This document shows, one piece after another, positions 1 through 8,439 of a stretch of DNA of 10,273 nucleotides (its first letter is position 1; each line of letters starts with the position of its first letter). Below the pieces are notes generated by a model. That model worked only from the letters and a program-made list of their open reading frames with translations. It made no database searches and was not told the origin of the DNA. Source of the stretch: an uncultured Mycoplasmataceae bacterium (lineage in GTDB: Bacteria; Bacillota_I; Bacilli_A; Mycoplasmatales; Mycoplasmoidaceae); the NCBI GenBank assembly GCA_947176635.1, contig CAMWRJ010000016.1, positions 1-10,273 on the forward strand. Reading direction: 5' to 3'. A program made the position numbers and the translations under genes.

Positions 1-424
1 AATTTAATGGTTCATAAACATTCATTAAATTATCTCTATTAGCTTGACTACTACAAACTTTACTTAAAGTATTTAATCTTAATTCTTTAATTAAATTTGT
101 TTGAGATCTAGAAAAAGTTACTGGATAAAAACTATTAGTATTCATTTCAATTGCTTTTTTAAAAATTAATTCAAATGATTTTGGCTTAATTACAGCTTGA
201 AATAAATCAATTGTATATTCTTGTTCTAAAGTATTAATTTTGTCTTTAATTTCAGCTAAAAAGGGGCTTAATGAAATAATTTTACATAAATATTTATTTT
301 GTTCATAAATACAAATAATTTCATCGTTTAATTTGACTCTTAAAACTTTAGTTAAATGATAAATATCATCATCATAAAAACTAAAAATTGTGTCTTTTAA
401 TTTTTTAGCAAATACTTTTTGCAT
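1..424 (-). CDS. rsmE: 16S rRNA (uracil-1498-N3)-methyltransferase RsmE, 3' end cut by window edge
   Basis: Known role of the family: SAM-dependent methylation of U1498 in 16S rRNA, by a SPOUT (knotted) methyltransferase. About 141 N-terminal residues are visible; the C-terminal knot that binds SAM lies outside the window. The translation begins MQKVFAKKLKD. It shows the family's N-terminal PUA-like domain with HLTKVLRVKLNDEI (near residues 23-36), then the start of the catalytic domain with AVIKPKSFELIFKKAIEMN, a PVTFSRSQ stretch, and SSQANRDN, matching the usual 'K.....QKATELG...P...ERS...EQ..R' layout. The ATG lies 2 nt after the nusB stop and has no clear Shine-Dalgarno sequence, so it is probably translated by coupling as the third gene of the efp-nusB-rsmE operon. 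Identification rests on remembered motifs; the missing C-terminus prevents a check of the SAM site. Confidence 0.82.
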   Translation of the reverse strand, partial: MQKVFAKKLKDTIFSFYDDDIYHLTKVLRVKLNDEIICIYEQNKYLCKIISLSPFLAEIKDKINTLEQEYTIDLFQAVIKPKSFELIFKKAIEMNTNSFYPVTFSRSQTNLIKELRLNTLSKVCSSQANRDNLMNVYEPLN

Positions 425-426
425 AA

Positions 427-816
427 CTAAAGAATTTTATCTAAAATTGCATTGATGAATTCATAACTATCTATATCAGAAAAGTTTTTTGCTGTTTTCA
501 CAGATTCATCAATAATAATATTTTTATCTGTATTTAAAGTATTTTTTTCAGAAATAGCACAATAAATAATTGCTTGATCAACAGTATTTAATCTTTCAAA
601 GTTTCAACCTGCTTTAACATATTTATTAACTTGTTTTTCAATTTCTGATTTATTTGTTAAAAAATATTCAATAATTTTAATTTGATTTGCATCAAAATTA
701 TAATTATCTAAACAAATTTCTATAAATTTATTACTTCTAATAGGAAATATTAAATAAGAATAGATTAGTTGAGTTACATTAACTCTTTTCATTCATTGAG
801 ATTTAATCTCTTGCAT
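427..816 (-). CDS. nusB: Transcription antitermination factor NusB
   Basis: 129 residues, typical for NusB (about 130-150), an all-helical RNA-binding protein that with NusE (ribosomal protein S10) binds boxA RNA and supports rRNA antitermination. The N-terminal helix carries RVNVTQLIYSYL, equivalent to the family's 'R..A.Q.LY'. The C-terminal half has WNFERLNTVDQAIIYCAISE, then IIIDESVKTAKNFSD and YEFINAILDKIL, matching the family signature 'W...RL...D.AIL..A..E......IINE.VE.AK.....S..FVN.VLDK'. Two UGA codons (Trp near residues 8 and 72) are read through; under the standard code the gene looks fragmented. The start at 816 is chosen over the internal Met at 792 because it gives the usual N-terminal length and lies 8 nt after the efp stop. 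No good Shine-Dalgarno sequence is visible, so coupling to efp is likely. Confidence 0.85.
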
Positions 817-824
817 AGTAAATA

Positions 825-1391
825 TTATTTAGCTCTCCCTACATATTCACCATCACTAGTTCTTACAATAATTTTTTCCCCTGTTTTAATAAATTGAGGT
901 ACTAAAACTTCATAACCTGTTGATAATCAAGCTTTTTTTGTAATGTTTTGTACAGTATTACCTTGTACAGCTTCTTCAGCTTCTGCAACATCTACTACAA
1001 CTTGATCAGGTAAACTTGCACCTAATAATTCGTTTTCAAATCTCATAATTGAAACTTCTGTACCTTCAGTAATAAAATTCTTTTCTCATTCTAATTGAAA
1101 ATGAGGAATTTCAACTTGTTCAAATGTTTCATTATCCATAAATACAAAATTACTTCCATCATCATAAGAGAATGTCATTTTTGTATTTTCAATTGGTGCT
1201 TGTTCTAGTTTTTCACCAGTTAAAACTTCAGTTGTAATTGCACCTGTTCTTAAATTTTTAACTTTACATTTAACAATACCTTCACGCATTGCTGTTTTGT
1301 TAAATGAATTTTCAATTACTTGATAAATGTTTCCATTAAAATGAAATGTATGACCTGGTCTTAGGTCTTTTGCATGAAAAATTGTAGCCAT
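825..1391 (-). CDS. efp: Translation elongation factor P
   Basis: 188 residues, full length for EF-P (about 185-190). EF-P binds between the P and E sites of the ribosome and relieves stalling at polyproline stretches. Order of domains: KOW-like domain I with [17 protein letters not shown] and VKNLRTG; OB domain II with [14 protein letters not shown] and [14 protein letters not shown]-terminal OB domain III with VQGNT and [20 protein letters not shown], the family signature. The ATG at 1391 is chosen because a GGAG Shine-Dalgarno sequence sits at about 1401-1404, 9 nt upstream; an in-frame TTG at 1406 would overlap that site. Oddity: where most bacterial EF-Ps have the modified Lys in a PGKG tip loop, this one reads TAMR, with Met35 aligned to the modified Lys. 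I recall similar tips in other mycoplasmas. First gene of an operon with nusB and rsmE. Confidence 0.95.
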
Positions 1392-1469
1392 TATTTTAAA
1401 CTCCAAAATTATAAATATTTTTTGTATATATTAGTTTTAACACATTAATTAATAATGGGGTTAATAAAT
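1392..1469. promoter_or_regulatory. Divergent intergenic promoter region between efp and recU
   Basis: This 78-nt gap must hold the promoters of both divergent units. For efp, a TATAAT lies on the minus strand at 1408-1413. It is so close to the GGAG site that it would give an almost leaderless mRNA, so the TATATA/TAATAT sequence around 1423-1431 is an alternative. For recU, TATATATT around 1424-1431 on the plus strand could be a -10 box. No convincing -35 box is seen for either. The region assignment is firm; the individual boxes are guesses in AT-rich DNA. Confidence 0.35.
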
Positions 1470-1937
1470 ATGAAATTAAATAGCAATAAAGGTATGTATT
1501 TAGAAGAAATTATCAATAATTCAATTAAATTTTATAAACAAAATAATATTGCTATTATTCATAAATTACCAATACCTATAAAAATATTTGAAAATAAAGA
1601 AAATGTAATTAAAGGAAGATTATATTTAAAAAGTAATGTTGATTATTATGGAATATATCAAGGTAAATTTATTTGTATTGAAGCTAAACAAACTAATAAT
1701 AAGTATTTTTATTTAAGAAACATTGCTGAGCATCAATGAAAATATATGCAAACAATATATGAACATCAAGGTATTTCATTTCTTATTATTTATTTCAATC
1801 TTACTAATAGTTTTTATAAAATTAATTTTCAAAATATTTTAGCTCAAGACAAAATAAAGAAAATAGATGAAGAATGATGTAAAAAGTTTGGTGAAGAATT
1901 AACAATCTATTTTCCTGGAAGAATTGAGTTGATATAA
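1470..1937 (+). CDS. recU: Holliday junction resolvase RecU
   Basis: 155 residues. RecU cleaves four-way DNA junctions during recombinational repair, the Firmicute/mollicute counterpart of RuvC. Visible family features in order: N-terminal NKGMYLEEIIN (residues 6-16, family 'NRGM.FE..IN'), AIIHKLPIPIKI (28-39, family 'A.IHK.PTPI'), a nuclease core with Asp58 in SNVDYYGIYQG and Glu71/Lys73 in IEAKQT, then HQWKYM and ISFLIIYFN. The catalytic D...E-x-K spacing (13 and 2) equals that of the Bacillus enzyme as I recall it, so an active nuclease is expected. It lacks the roughly 30-residue basic N-terminal tail of Bacillus RecU. UGA (Trp) codons occur at 1737 and later. The ATG at 1470 is preferred because GGGG at 1457-1460 can act as its ribosome binding site; ATG 1455 in the same frame would add five residues. 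It is the only plus-strand gene here and is convergent with the transporter operon. Confidence 0.9.
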
Positions 1938-1964
1938 AAAAACTATAGCTTTTAATACTATAGT
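1936..1964 (-). terminator. Intrinsic terminator of the BMP-type ABC transporter operon
   Basis: A perfect 7-bp inverted repeat (ACTATAG / CTATAGT, arms 1942-1948 and 1958-1964, 9-nt loop) is followed on the minus strand by a run of seven T (complement of 1936-1942). It lies 24 nt past the permease 2 stop. On the plus strand the stem is followed by CTTATAAAA, a poor U-tract, so it serves the minus-strand operon mainly; recU could use it weakly. The T-run overlaps the recU stop codon on the other strand. Confidence 0.7.
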
Positions 1965-1988
1965 CTTATAAAAAATTATTTATGAATA

Positions 1989-2900
1989 TTAACGTTTAGA
2001 TTTATCAAATGGAATACCAATATTTTTTGGTGCTACATTTCATTTTGAGAAGGCAACCATACCAATTAAAGTGATTAAGTATGGTAACATTTTACCAATA
2101 TCACTTGGTATTGATGTAATATTTTTAAATACTGTAGTAATTACAGCAAAGATAATTGATACACCTACAATTAAAGGAATTCTTCAAGAACCAGCAATTA
2201 AGATAGCTAATGCTAAGAAACCATATCCTGAAACATCACCTTCAAATGTTCCACCTTTTGTAAACATGAATAATCCACCAGCTAAACCAGCAAATAATCC
2301 ACTAATTGTAATTGCTATTCATTGATATCTAATAACATTTACACCTTGAGCATCTACTGCATTTGGATTGTTACCAATTGCACGTAATCTTAAACCAAAT
2401 GGAGTAAATCTGATAATATAATACATACCAGCAACTAAGATTAAAGTTAATAAGAAGATTATTACTGTTGTGCCATAAACACCTGATCCATTAATTTCTA
2501 ACATTCCTAAATAGTTTGAAGTTAATTTTGAGAAAGCACCATCTGATACGATTGGACCTAATGGACTAGTTAAGAAAGTTCCTAAACCAGCAACAACTAA
2601 GTTAATTGCAGTACCTGCAACAATTTGATCTGCTTTTAATTTAATTGTTAAATAACCAAATAGTGTTGAGGAAGCAACTGCTAAGATTGTTGCTAATAAT
2701 AATGGGATAACAAATGTTCCATTACCTAATGGTTGAAATAAACCAGCGAAGATTGTAAATATCATTGCACCAAAAGTCATTTGACCATTGATTGAAATGT
2801 TTGCAATACCAACACGTTCACTAAAATAACCAGAGACTGCACCTAAGATTAAAATCGTTGAGAATAGCATTGCTGCATTAAGTATTAAATTAAATTCCAT
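1989..2900 (-). CDS. BMP-family (nucleoside-type) ABC transporter permease 2
   Basis: 303 residues, the usual length for this permease type (BPD_transp_2 family, like NupQ/YufQ). It is one half of the membrane channel of the importer. It is strongly hydrophobic with about eight predicted membrane segments. Family signature near the N-terminus: SERVGIANISINGQMTFGA (residues 28-46, family 'SER.G..NIG.EG.M..GA'). The cytoplasmic coupling loop is FTPFGLRLRAIGNNPNAVDA followed by QGVNVIRYQW, matching 'T.FG...RA.G.NP.AA...GI'. The C-terminus is short (ends GIPFDKSKR) with no extension, in contrast to its partner. The ATG at 2900 has an AAGGAG Shine-Dalgarno sequence about 9 nt upstream, inside the end of permease 1; the stop of permease 1 is 1 nt away. 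One UGA (Trp) follows IRYQ. Last gene of the operon. Substrate inferred from family only. Confidence 0.9.
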
Positions 2901-2901
2901 A

Positions 2902-5112
2902 TTATGCTACTCCTTTATTTTTAGATAAAGCATGGTTGTAAGAGTCATTAATTCATTTAATTAATAATTCTTTTTGTTCAGAATCTAATTCAATTTTTTC
3001 TGCTTTTTTAATTGATTGAGAATATACTTTATCTAATTTTTCTCTAGAAATAATTTTTGTTGATACTTTATTGTTGTAATCATTAATAAATTTATTTTCT
3101 AATTCAGAATAATCTGATTTAATTTTTTGAATTGTTTCTTCATAATTTGGAATTAATGCTTGTTTTTGATTAAAGTTATTTTCGAATTTTGTTGTTCACT
3201 CTGCAGTTTTAACTTTAATTTTTTCTTTATATGCATTTACTTTAATTTCTGATTGTTGTTTTAATAATTCAATTTTAATTTTAATTGCTTCAATTAATTC
3301 TAAATTGTCTTCTTGTTCATATTTAGCTAATTTCTTTTCTAATTTAGCAATTTTATTTTCATAATTGAATTTAATTACTTCAACGTTGTCATTTAATAAT
3401 TGTAATTTTTCATCTAATTTTTGTTTCATTCCGAATTCAATGTTATAAATTTTATCTTCTACTTTTTTAATTGATTTAATTTCAGATAAATGAATAGCAT
3501 CGATTGTTAATTCTTTATTTTTTTGTTTTTCAAATTCAGATCAGAATGTTTGAGATGCTTTATCTACTAAATTACGTTTTTTAAATTGAGCTTTAATTTG
3601 AACTAATTCATAAGAATATTTTGAATAAATTAAGTTAATGAATGATTCTAAATTTTCATTAATCATTTTTTTAATTTCATCTGAACTAATATTTAAATTT
3701 CAAGTATCAATAGCTTTATCAAATTCAACAATTGAGTTTTCTAATGATTTTTTTGAATTGATTAATTTATTTAATTTTTTATTTAATGATGCTAATAGTT
3801 TTTCATCATCTTCATTGATTTCAATTGAATTAATCATTTTTTTAGTTACTTCAATTGATTCTGATAATTTAACAATTTTATTTTTATATTTTTTAATTTT
3901 TAAATAATCTGATAACTCAGACATCATTGAGAAATATTTAGATGACATAATATCAAATTCATTTACAAATTTTTGGTGATTTTTCGCATAATTTTTACAT
4001 ACTAATCATTGATTAAGTCAAATTCATGGTTTAAATTGTAAGAATAATGTAAATAATGCTGCACCTAAAATAACAAAACCATTAATTAAATCAGCTACTG
4101 TTGCAGGAACTGGGAATAATAATGAACTTGATGTTTGAATTCAACCTAATACAAATGCAACTGGAATTGTTGCTACTGGATTACATAATGATATTAAACC
4201 AATTGAAACACCGTTCATACCTTCAACTGGTAAAGCATCAACTGACATTGAAACTGGAATTGATGGTGAAGATTTTGAAGCATATAATAAGTATCCTAAG
4301 ATACCTGCTATTGCTGATGAAATTGCCATTGAGGCAAATAGTATCATTTTTGTATTAATACCTAAATATTTACTTGCAGAGAATGATTTACCTACTGAAA
4401 TCACTTTTCTACCAAATACTGTATATTTTAATGTAACTGCTACTGCTGCAACTAAAATACCTGTAATAATTAAAACTGGAATTCATCCACCTGAATATCA
4501 GTGTCTAGTACCATCAATTGCTAATCTAAATGTTTCTGGGAATGGAACAGAATAATTAGTTTCAGTTCCTGGACTTGGATTTAAACTTGTTTGTAATACA
4601 ATTAATCTAACTAAAAAGAATACGATTCAGTTAATTAAGATTGAACTAATTACTTCATTAACATTTAAATAAACTTTTAATAAGATGACAATCATACCAA
4701 CTGCCATTGCAACAAGCATTGCAATTATTAGCATGAATATTTGAGATAAACCAGCTGGGAAACTATTTCCTATTGCTGTAGCTATTCCTAAACATGTAAT
4801 ACCAGCTGTCATCATTTGACCAGTAATACCAATATTGAATAAACCTACTTTATAAGCAAAGATAAATGATAAACCTGCTACTATAAAGATAGAAACATTA
4901 ATCGCTAATGTTTTCGGATCATTTACTGCATTAACAAATAAACCTCCAATTAATTGACCAGGATTAATTCCTGATGCTGCAGCAATAATTACTGCTAATA
5001 ATATTGAAAGAAAAATTGATAACGCAACTGTTAAGATTAATTTTGTTTTTGATTTACTTTTATTTGAATGTAAAAATGAATCTCAAAACAATTTCGTTTT
5101 AACTTTTAACAT
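2902..5112 (-). CDS. BMP-family ABC transporter permease 1 with long coiled-coil-like C-terminal extension
   Basis: 736 residues, about twice the usual length of this permease family (NupP/YufP, roughly 350). Residues 1 to about 356 are the normal core: a hydrophobic first helix (about 25-47), the signature KVGLFNIGITGQMMTAG near residue 90, and the coupling loop YTVFGRKVISVGKSFSASKY followed by LGINTK. After the last helix (ending near FKPWIWLNQW) come about 375 Lys/Glu/Asn/Ile/Leu-rich residues to the end, with no membrane segments. These include heptad-like stretches such as KIAKLEKKLAKYEQEDNLE and KLLASLNKKLNKLINSKKSL, so a cytoplasmic helical or coiled-coil domain is inferred. Five UGA Trp codons lie in or just before the extension and the frame stays open, arguing for one real protein. 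The ATG overlaps the ATPase gene by 7 nt, with GGAGGG about 9 nt upstream. The core assignment is firm; the role of the tail is unknown. Confidence 0.88.
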
Positions 5113-6665
5113 ATATTGGTACCCTCCATCATTAATTCACCAATTTTTTGTCTTGTCATTTCTTTTTTAGAACCAGTTTGAACAATTAAACCATTTTGCA
5201 TAATTGCAATAGTATCAGCTAATCCGATAATTTCATCTAGTTCATAAGATATTAAAATTACTGCTTTTTTATTTGCTTTAGCTTCTAAGATTTTTTTATG
5301 AATGAAAGAAATTGCACCTAAATCCATACCTCTTGTTGGTTGAGATAAAAGTAATAACTCAAAATTTCTTTCCATTTCTCTACCAATAATTAATTTTTGT
5401 TGATTACCACCAGATAAATTTCTTGCAACACTTGTACCTCTTGTAGTACCTCTTACATCATATTTTGAAATAATTTCTGTTGATCTTTTTAAAATATTGT
5501 TTTCTTTAATAAATCCATGAGTACTAATAGGTTGTTTAGATAAATCATGAATAACTGCATTAAATGAAATTGGTAAGTCTAAAACTAAACCATGTTTATG
5601 TCTATCTTCAGGAATTGCTGATAATCCATTTTGGAATCTTTTATCAATAGTATATTGATTAATATCAACACCATCTAAGATAATTTGAGCATTATTGTCT
5701 TTTAACATACCTGTTAATAAAAGACCTAATTCGGATTGACCATTACCTTCTACACCTGCAATTGCGAATATTTCACCTGCACGAACATCAAAAGAAATTG
5801 GTAATGTTTCTCTATGTTTTTGATCTTTGTATAAGAATTTTTGAATATTTAAATTTTTAATAGATAATTTTACTTCTGAGTTTTTATCAAACTCTGAATC
5901 ATTTTTAATTTCTTCAATTTTAGAACCAACCATTGATTCAGCAATTTCAGATATTGATTTTGCATCAATACTAAAATCATCAATATATTTACCGTGTCTT
6001 ATTACTGTAACTCAATTAGCTACTTCCTTAATTTCATTTAATTTATGAGTAATAATGATAATTGTTTTTCCTTCTTTTTGGAAATCTTTTATCATTTCTA
6101 AAAAACTATCAATTTCAGTTTTTGATAAAACTGCTGTAGGTTCATCAAAAATTAAAATATCTATGTTACGATAAATTAATTTTAATATTTCAACTTTTTG
6201 TTGTTGCCCAACTGTTAAATTTTTGATTTTATCATCTAAATTTATGTTGAAATTATATTTCTTAATTAATCTATTTAGTTGAACTTTAATTTGTTTTCTT
6301 TTAATATGAGATACTATTTCAGTGTGTTCATCACCTAAGATAATGTTATCTAATACACTAAATTCATCAATCAATTTAAAATGTTGATGAACCATACCTA
6401 ATCCATATTTTGTAGCATCTTTAGCTGAATTAAAATTAACTTGTTTTTCATTAATTAAAATTTGCCCATAATCTGGAGAATAAATCCCAAATAAAATTGA
6501 CATTAATGTTGATTTTCCTGCTCCATTTTCACCAACTAAAGCATGAACTTCATTTTTCTTAACCTTTAATGATAATTTATCATTAGCGATAACTTTTCCA
6601 CCTAAAAAGGTTTTTGTAATATCAATCATTTGAATTGCAAATTTTTGATTACTCTCATTATTCAT
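5106..6665 (-). CDS. BMP-family (nucleoside-type) ABC transporter ATP-binding protein, two fused NBDs
   Basis: 519 residues, the usual size for the tandem-ATPase subunit (NupO/YufO type) that powers the two permeases from the cytoplasm. NBD1: Walker A GENGAGKS (45-52), Q-loop Gln94 in GMVHQHF, degenerate signature TVGQQQ (151-156), Walker B LIFDE (171-175), H-loop His207. NBD2: Walker A replaced by GVEGNGQSEL (304-313, no Lys), PEDR (352-355), canonical signature LSGGNQQK (417-424), Walker B replaced by LLLLSQPTRG, and SYELDE (473-478) where the H-loop would be. This asymmetry is typical of the family: one competent site (NBD1 Walker motifs with the NBD2 signature) and one degenerate site. 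Trp218 is coded by UGA, which splits the frame under the standard code. The ATG at 6665 has GGAGGG about 11 nt upstream and lies 4 nt after the stop of the binding-protein gene. Second gene of the operon. Confidence 0.93.
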
Positions 6666-6669
6666 ATTT

Positions 6670-8262
6670 TTATAATCCCTCCTCTTTATTATTATATTTT
6701 ACAGTTCCAATTTTTTTAATTAAATCAATTAATGATTGTGTGGAATTTGTAAAAGGTAATGATACATTGTTTTTATTATAGAATGCTGCCATTCCATCAT
6801 AACAAGATTGAGAGAAGGAAGCATCTAATAAAACAGATGTTGGAGTTGATAATGTAATTTTTATTCTGTTATCAAATCCACTAGTTTTTGGATCTAAAAG
6901 ATGTTCTACACGTTTTGGTGTGTTTCTTTTATAATCTCAATCACTTTGAGTGAAATTATTAGTTAAATTATTTGGTAATTGTTCTGGCATTTCTTTAAGG
7001 ACTTGACCAGTTTCAGGTAGCGGAATATAAGTTTGTCAATCATTTGTAATTTTTGGTGATTCTTTTTCATATGTATCAATATTTATTGTTTCACCTTCTT
7101 TAGAATTAGGTAATACAACAAAATTTCTATATCCCTCTTTATTTAATTTTTTAAAAATTTCGATATTTTCTAATTCTTTTGTTGCTGCTTGATAATCTGC
7201 AATATCTTTATTTAAAGCTATTTTCATTGCTTGTAAAAAGAATTCTTGACCAATACCACTAACACCAACACAATCATTATCAATTGTTCCTAATGATTGA
7301 TATCCTAACCCACCTATATTATTTACAGAAGAATTATATGAAATTCCTTTTTGTAAATTATTTAAAATTTCATAAGTCATTAAACCAATATTTTTTAAAC
7401 TAGAGAAAGGTACAACTTGATTAAATTCTGGTTGACCTGAACCTCCTGGTAATTTTTTAGTTTGAATAACTTTATCTTCTTCAACAGCACTATCAACGCC
7501 AATAATAATTGTTTTTTTATTTTTGGCTACTACTTTATTAGCTGCTGTTAATGCTTGTGGACCAGAAACTGGAACTAAACAATCTATATTCGTTTGAAGG
7601 AATTTATCAATTAAGCCATCTGCATCATTTGGACCAAATCCATATGAATAATTATCACCTGGATTATTACCTAATGTAATTTGATCAACTGATAAAAATT
7701 TTTCTGTAGTACCTGGTTTATCTTTACCAGCTATTGTTGAATTAAATCAAGCTATTCCTAATTGAATACCAACCATGAAACTTGATACTGAAGAAATCGG
7801 CATACCTCCATAAGTGCCTCAAGTTAACTTTTCATCATCTAAAAAGTATTTACTATATTCATTTAAATACATTGCTATCGCAACACCTGTAGCAAATGAA
7901 CCTTGGTCACTTCTAAAGTTAGCGCTAGCAACTTGTGCTGTTGCTGGACCATCATATTCACTGTCTAATAATAAAAAAGCAGCGTCATTATACTTAGGAT
8001 CTAACAAAGATGCAGTCATTGATTCTGCTAATGAGAACCCTGGTAAGACTATTAAGTTTGCATCGTTGATTAAATAAGAATAATACACTGCTTGATAAGA
8101 TTCTATCGACGAGTTGATTGGTGCTTTACTGTAATTTAAGAAGGGGTTAGATTTATAAGACAAGAAATAACCACCAACAGTTGCACCGGTTATAACGGCA
8201 ATAGAAGTTGGAATTGAGATAGAGTAAATTAATAATTTATTTAATTTTCTTTTAGCTAACAT
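6670..8262 (-). CDS. BMP-family ABC transporter substrate-binding protein, membrane-anchored, apparently circularly permuted
   Basis: 530 residues. It is expected to capture the substrate (nucleoside-like, by family) outside the membrane and deliver it to the permeases. A single hydrophobic segment (about 11-33) follows a Lys-rich start, with no Cys after it, so it looks like an uncleaved anchor rather than a lipoprotein signal. BMP-fold landmarks in order: LIVLPGFSLAESM, FLLLDSEYDG (Asp100), VASANFRSDQGSFATGVAIA, WGTYGGMPISSV (148-159), DCLVPVSGPQALTAANKV, IIIGVDSA (GVD 255-257), SSLKNIG (287-293), GYQSLGTIDNDCVGVS. The expected first strand and 'D.SFNQ...G' helix are missing before these, but IKITLSTPTSVLLDASFSQS with a following YDG (Asp480, Phe483) occurs near the C-terminus. 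Several UGA Trp codons. The ATG at 8262 is preferred over TTG 8268; the ribosome site is weak. First gene of the operon. Family call firm, permutation inferred. Confidence 0.85.
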
Positions 8263-8384
8263 ACTCAAATATTACTACATTTTTTTAAAAAAAATTAAAT
8301 AAAAAAATAATTTTTTTCGGTGTTTTATGTGCTAAAATCTTTAACAATGATAGACTCTATTTTTTCGAAAATTAACTCAATTTT
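8263..8384 (-). promoter_or_regulatory. Leader/promoter region of the ABC transporter operon, rich in A and T tracts
   Basis: Non-coding stretch between the upstream terminator and the binding-protein start, so the operon promoter should be here. On the minus strand TTGTTA (complement of 8342-8347) could be a -35 box, but the TAAAAC after it is too close (14 nt) to be a good -10. Long homopolymer tracts (T 8280-8286, A 8287-8294, A 8301-8307, T 8311-8317) lie just before the gene. Small inverted repeats occur at 8351-8359 (TAGA-C-TCTA) and 8368-8384 (AAAATT-5-AATTTT). No riboswitch family was recognised. Confidence 0.35.
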
Positions 8385-8386
8385 AT

Positions 8387-8434
8387 AAAAAATCACTCCT
8401 ATTAAAGATTAAATTCTTCTTATGGAGTGATTTT
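8387..8434 (-). terminator. Intrinsic terminator after the small membrane protein gene
   Basis: An 11-bp perfect inverted repeat (AAAATCACTCC at 8389-8399 and GGAGTGATTTT at 8424-8434) encloses a 24-nt loop that can itself pair in part. On the minus strand the stem runs into TTTTTT (complement of 8387-8392). It sits 5 nt past the stop codon at 8440 and separates that gene from the transporter operon. On the plus strand it also ends in TTTT, so it could work both ways, but no plus-strand gene precedes it. Confidence 0.75.
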
Positions 8435-8439
8435 CTATT

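Noticed and set aside
2071..2325. Plus-strand open frame of 84 codons opposite permease 2
   Set aside because: Lies antisense to a well-supported membrane protein gene, has no ribosome site and no recognisable domain; a shadow of the real frame.
2902..4050. The coiled-coil-like tail of permease 1 as a separate gene or a frameshifted fusion
   Set aside because: The frame is continuous from the permease core, no ribosome site with a start codon was seen at the junction, and the stop is tightly coupled to the next gene.
3638..4358. Two plus-strand open frames opposite permease 1
   Set aside because: Both are complements of hydrophobic or Lys/Asn-rich coding sequence of the permease and its tail; composition explains them.
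5106..5933. Loss of Walker A Lys and Walker B Asp/Glu in the second ATPase domain as a disabling mutation
   Set aside because: The same degeneration is normal in the NupO/YufO family, where only one composite ATP site is competent.
5106..6665. The ATPase as two separate genes or a broken pseudogene
   Set aside because: The apparent break is a UGA codon read as Trp218; the joined protein has exactly the two-domain layout of the family.
7814..8077. Plus-strand open frame opposite the binding-protein gene
   Set aside because: Antisense to conserved BMP motifs, with no start signal.
8320..8384. Purine or preQ1 riboswitch in the transporter leader
   Set aside because: A nucleoside transporter made this worth checking, but neither the conserved purine-riboswitch core nor the preQ1 pseudoknot pattern is present; only short AT-rich stems were seen.
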